From assembly GCA_902760765.1 (NCBI GenBank), contig CACWHO010000020.1, positions 1 through 15,350 of the forward strand: 15,350 nucleotides of DNA, given 5' to 3'. The notes beneath the pieces are model-generated. The model was not told where the DNA came from and did not search any database. It saw only the letters and a program-made list of their open reading frames with translations. This DNA comes from an uncultured Eubacteriales bacterium (lineage in GTDB: Bacteria > Bacillota > Clostridia > TANB77 > CAG-508). How positions within the stretch are numbered: position 1 is the stretch's first letter; the number at the start of each line of letters is the position of its first letter. Of this stretch, positions 12,935 to 15,350 are shown piece by piece. The position numbers and the translations under genes were made by a program.

Positions 12935-13258
12935 ATGGAAGATTTAAAATTATATGATATAGACTCAACAGAATTAAATGAGTTAATTGATAGTAAAAGA
13001 ATTGAATTAAAACACAAAAATCTAGAATATAAGAAACTATCAGATAAAGTTTCAGAAATTATGAAGAATTATCCTAATGTCTTAGCACTTATTGAAGATG
13101 ATGAAATAAATAATTTAAATGAAGAAGAATGTAAAATGTTGCAAAAGTTGATTAAATTTAATATGAAAATGATTACTTATGAAGATAGAGAAATATTTTT
13201 TCTAGGTGCAAGAGAAAACTATTATTATTTTAAAAAGCTAAATTTAATTAAGGATTAA
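12935..13258 (+). CDS. Small helical protein next to tnpV, function unknown
   Basis: A 107-aa acidic/lysine-rich protein starting MEDLKLYDIDSTELNELIDS, predicted mostly helical. A coiled-coil-prone segment (about 12-45) is followed by FNMKMITYEDREIFFLGARE and an aromatic stretch NYYYFKKLNLI near the end. It resembles small conserved proteins often found in clostridial mobile elements beside tnpV (possibly the DUF6664 type), but I am not certain of that name. ATG 12935 is preferred over a TTG at 12929, as AGAGG (12922-12926) lies 8 bases before it. It very likely shares the tnpV transcript. No catalytic motif is seen. Confidence 0.6.
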   Translation: MEDLKLYDIDSTELNELIDSKRIELKHKNLEYKKLSDKVSEIMKNYPNVLALIEDDEINNLNEEECKMLQKLIKFNMKMITYEDREIFFLGARENYYYFKKLNLIKD

Positions 13259-13278
13259 ATATTAATTAAATATAAACA

Positions 13279-13307
13279 TTGACAAATATGAAGAAATATG
13301 TTAACAT
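13279..13307 (+). promoter_or_regulatory. Promoter of the radical SAM gene
   Basis: A perfect TTGACA (13279-13284) is followed after 17 bases by TAACAT (13302-13307). The spacer holds a direct repeat AAATATG at 13284-13290 and 13294-13300, ten bases apart (one helical turn), which could be a regulator site. The expected start near 13314 gives a leader of about 48 bases ending in GGAGG before the ATG. Confidence 0.6.
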
Positions 13308-13361
13308 AATATTATATTAATTGTACATTGCCACATTTTTCCATATAGAAGGAGGTCAACT

Positions 13362-14624
13362 ATGAACAAAATGTCTTTTAAGGATAGTGTTGTTACAGCA
13401 AAGCAATTTTCAGCAGTTGACATGACTACTGGAAAAACAATTTGGTTTTCACGTTCACGGTCTCCACAACATCTTTATCCTTTAACAGAGAAAGATTATT
13501 GTGAGGCAGTCAAATATGCAGTTCAACATGGAATTGATCAAATGCCAATCCTTTCGGTAAGTGCAAAAGATTTTCCATACTGTGATTTTGATTGTAAAGA
13601 CTGCTTGGCTTGTCCGAGTCGGCGATGGGCTATTGAAGATCAGCACATCAAGTATCCTATCATTCCTATTGATAAGTATAAAAATATTTTAAGAGAAATT
13701 TCTGCATATTCATCAAGGCGTGGCTTCAACAAAGTCAGATTTGAAGTTTGTGGAGAAGGAAATCCAGATTTATACAAACATAGGATTGAAATGTTAGAGT
13801 ACGCAAATCAAGAATGCAACATGGGACTTGTATATGTAAGCACAGGAAGCCACATTTCTGATGAATTATTGGAATGTTTGGTAAACAATGTCGCTTTCAT
13901 CAGAATTAGTTTTCCAGGCATTGGAGCAGATGCTTACAAAACTTATTCTAATCAGAAATCTAAAAATAAAGATTTCTCATATGATGATGCAATTCGTCTT
14001 TTGGATAAGCTGTGTAATGCCAGAGCAAAAGCAGGTAGAGAAGACACATTGCTAATTGGAACTAGAACATGTATTAGACCATTGAATGCAGGACATTATG
14101 ATGAGTTCATTCATACAATTGCAAATATTGGTGTAGATGTGTTTCAAGGTGTTAAAGTTCTCATTCCTAATTTTGAGAGTGTTAAAAATGAAAATATTTC
14201 TCAGAAAGAGGTAGAAGAACTTATAAACTTGAGGGAACTAGCATATTCTTATGGTCTTAAAGATTTTCAACTTCCCAACAATTTGAATACTGTTTACAAA
14301 AATAGGGCAATGGTTGAAAGAGACAAACCTACTAGATGTTGGAGTTCGCTTATTTCTCCACCTTTATATGGAACCAATCTCATGTGTTGTGTACTTTGGG
14401 ATAGAATTACAGATCTCAATTACCACTATGGGATAATGGAAGGAGAAGAAAATGAACTTGAATGTCTTATGCATGGAGAGAGTGCTAAATTTATTATGAA
14501 AAATTGTCCTAGAAACTGTACTGAATGTCCTTCACTCAAGGACAATGGATTTATGGAAAGTTTGTGGCGCGTATTGAAATTCCAGGAAAATCTGGATAAT
14601 GTAAAGTTTATTACTCATTATTAA
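13362..14624 (+). CDS. Radical SAM protein with SPASM-like C-terminus, substrate unknown
   Basis: A 420-aa radical S-adenosylmethionine enzyme. The [4Fe-4S] motif CX3CX2C is at Cys74, 78 and 81 (YCDFDCKDC), with a further Cys84 just after. The SAM-binding 'GE' motif is in EVCGEGNPDLY (about 129-138) and a substrate-barrel strand in FIRISFPG. The C-terminal region has cysteines 326, 342, 343, 368, 382, 386 and 389 (CPRNCTEC at 382-389), like a SPASM or twitch domain binding extra Fe-S clusters. Such enzymes often modify peptides or make protein-derived cofactors. I found no precursor-peptide gene within about 100 bases on either side, so the target is open. AGGAGG gives a strong start. Its wording (more C/G codons, e.g. 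CGTTCACGGTC) differs from the neighbours and suggests separate ancestry. It lies alone after the TnpV genes. Confidence 0.8.
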   Translation: MNKMSFKDSVVTAKQFSAVDMTTGKTIWFSRSRSPQHLYPLTEKDYCEAVKYAVQHGIDQMPILSVSAKDFPYCDFDCKDCLACPSRRWAIEDQHIKYPIIPIDKYKNILREISAYSSRRGFNKVRFEVCGEGNPDLYKHRIEMLEYANQECNMGLVYVSTGSHISDELLECLVNNVAFIRISFPGIGADAYKTYSNQKSKNKDFSYDDAIRLLDKLCNARAKAGREDTLLIGTRTCIRPLNAGHYDEFIHTIANIGVDVFQGVKVLIPNFESVKNENISQKEVEELINLRELAYSYGLKDFQLPNNLNTVYKNRAMVERDKPTRCWSSLISPPLYGTNLMCCVLWDRITDLNYHYGIMEGEENELECLMHGESAKFIMKNCPRNCTECPSLKDNGFMESLWRVLKFQENLDNVKFITHY

Positions 14625-14645
14625 TTATTTCAATATGTACAAAAT

Positions 14646-14672
14646 AGAGTATGTCCTCTTTGGGCATACTCT
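14646..14672. terminator. Shared bidirectional terminator
   Basis: AGAGTATGTCC (14646-14656) pairs with GGGCATACTCT (14662-14672), 11 bp with one T-G pair and a 5-base loop. On the plus strand it is followed by TATTT after the radical SAM stop. On the minus strand it begins right at the stop of the HIT gene and is followed by CTATTTTG. It can serve both convergent genes. Confidence 0.75.
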
Positions 14673-15151
14673 TATTTAAAATTTCTTTTAATTTTTTCAA
14701 TACTATCTAGCATTTCTTTTCTATATTCATTACTTACATTAAGATTGTTTTTTGCATAAATTCCCATCTCACCAAAATTAGCATGAAATTTATAAGTCCA
14801 CTCATGTCTTGGTATAAAATTTATATGCAAATTTCCAGAACTTGATTCATCTTGATATATCATAACCTTTTCAAAACCAGACGCATGCATTGCTTCTAAT
14901 AATCTATTTGACAAATCAGTTAATCTGTTTCTTTCTTCTTTTGTTAAATCAGTTATTGTAAGAGTTTGTTTAGATATTCCTAGAATCATATATCCCTTTA
15001 TAGGTATTTCTGGATCTGTAGATATATTAAATAAGTCGTCTTCATAAATGTACTCTCCTGGAAAATTTGTTATTTCATGTTTTGCTATAGCTGAACTTAA
15101 ATTTTCCTCAAATTCCATAGTTTGACCTAACCAGTTAACTATTTTTTTCAT
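14672..15151 (-). CDS. HIT-like protein with altered histidine triad
   Basis: A 159-aa protein of HIT-superfamily type (small nucleotide hydrolases or transferases). Family features are FPGEYIYEDDLFNIS with DPEIPIKGYMILGISK near the N-terminus ('vyed........p...gh.lv..k'), helix ITDLTKEERNRLTDLSNRLL, then the active-site strand GNLHINFIPRHEW. In place of HxHxHxxPR the triad reads N107-L-H109-I-N111-F-I-P-R: the central, nucleophilic His is kept and the flanking two are Asn. This may be a lineage-specific subfamily rather than decay. AGGAGG lies 5 bases before the ATG. Its start overlaps the end of the upstream gene by 17 bases, so they are probably co-translated. Confidence 0.65.
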   Translation of the reverse strand: MKKIVNWLGQTMEFEENLSSAIAKHEITNFPGEYIYEDDLFNISTDPEIPIKGYMILGISKQTLTITDLTKEERNRLTDLSNRLLEAMHASGFEKVMIYQDESSSGNLHINFIPRHEWTYKFHANFGEMGIYAKNNLNVSNEYRKEMLDSIEKIKRNFK

Positions 15152-15350
15152 ATATTCCTCCTTCGTCTTTGTGTTGTATAAAGTCTTTTAAGCAATTTAA
15201 CTCAAATTCAAACTCATATCTAGTAAATGTAGTTTCTTTTTTCTCATTTTCTCCTATAGAATGTATAATTGGCTTATCACAGTTACGTAATACTGCTCTA
15301 TAAATAGGATTTTGTACTGCTGAAATATATAATTCATCAATTAACAAATC
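15135..15350 (-). CDS. Unrecognised gene, 3' part only (cut by window end)
   Basis: An open frame runs in from the right edge and ends at 15135. A TTG at 15347 could be read as a start, but the frame continues to the edge, so the true start is most likely outside. The visible residues, about 71, include LIDELYISAVQNPIYRAVL, CDKPIIHSI and a charged end KDEGGIYEKNS. I cannot assign a family. It overlaps the HIT-like gene by 17 bases on the same strand, which implies a joint operon. Confidence 0.55.
   Translation of the reverse strand, partial: DLLIDELYISAVQNPIYRAVLRNCDKPIIHSIGENEKKETTFTRYEFEFELNCLKDFIQHKDEGGIYEKNS

Noticed and set aside
13259..13361. Short precursor peptide for the radical SAM enzyme
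   Set aside because: The spacers before and after the gene (13259-13361 and 14625-14671) contain no ORF with a start site and peptide-like composition; they hold the promoter and the terminator.
1..15350. CRISPR array, tRNA or rRNA genes, retron, toxin-antitoxin or phage-defence genes
   Set aside because: No regularly spaced repeats, tRNA-like cloverleaf or rRNA stretches, reverse transcriptase or known defence domains were seen.

Overview
The window is strongly AT-rich bacterial DNA that uses the standard stop codons. It combines a Gram-positive-style type IV pilus (T4P) operon without a secretin, spore-specific spoVA genes and a TnpV-type mobile-element gene. This points to a spore-forming, low-GC member of the Clostridia, plausibly an uncultured gut lineage. 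No rRNA or other marker fixes the genus.

Region 1 (about 1-8676, minus strand) is a T4P operon. It reads from a promoter near 8649-8676 through pilM, pilN, pilO, a small bitopic membrane protein, a 70-aa pilin-like protein, a short PilD-like protein, two minor prepilin-like proteins, pilB, pilT and pilC. It ends in a rho-independent terminator at 4-38. PilM/N/O would form the inner-membrane alignment complex, PilC the platform, PilB the extension ATPase and PilT the retraction ATPase. The PilD-like protein keeps the zinc-cysteine region but lacks both protease aspartates. pilM and pilC, and probably the small membrane protein, are interrupted by single-base frameshifts. AT-rich hairpins lie after the pilin-like gene and after the pilD-like gene.

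Region 2 (8721-10067, minus) is rsmB, a 16S rRNA m5C methyltransferase and an ordinary housekeeping gene. It sits just upstream of the pilus promoter and diverges from region 3.

Region 3 (10242-12474, plus) is a dodecin-like gene coupled by a TAATG overlap to spoVAC, followed by spoVAD and spoVAE. The SpoVA proteins move dipicolinic acid in spores. spoVAC carries a one-base insertion that splits it. Removing one C at 10588/10589 restores a full-length protein of about 154 aa. The operon ends in a terminator-like hairpin that overlaps a tiny Leu-rich ORF.

Region 4 (12476-15350) is accessory. It holds tnpV, a small companion gene, a stand-alone radical SAM protein with a SPASM-like cysteine-rich C-terminus and its own promoter, a shared hairpin terminator, and two convergent minus-strand genes. 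These are a HIT-family protein with an altered histidine triad and an unrecognised gene cut by the window edge.

Three clear frameshifts (pilC, pilM, spoVAC) and one probable one lie in about 10 kb of otherwise intact, conserved genes. Sequence or assembly error is the simplest explanation, but real decay of the pilus locus cannot be excluded. I see no clear, wholly new defence or mobile system. The least explained items are the protease-dead PilD with non-canonical prepilins, the dodecin-spoVA coupling, the hairpin and duplicated start of spoVAE, and the orphan radical SAM gene.
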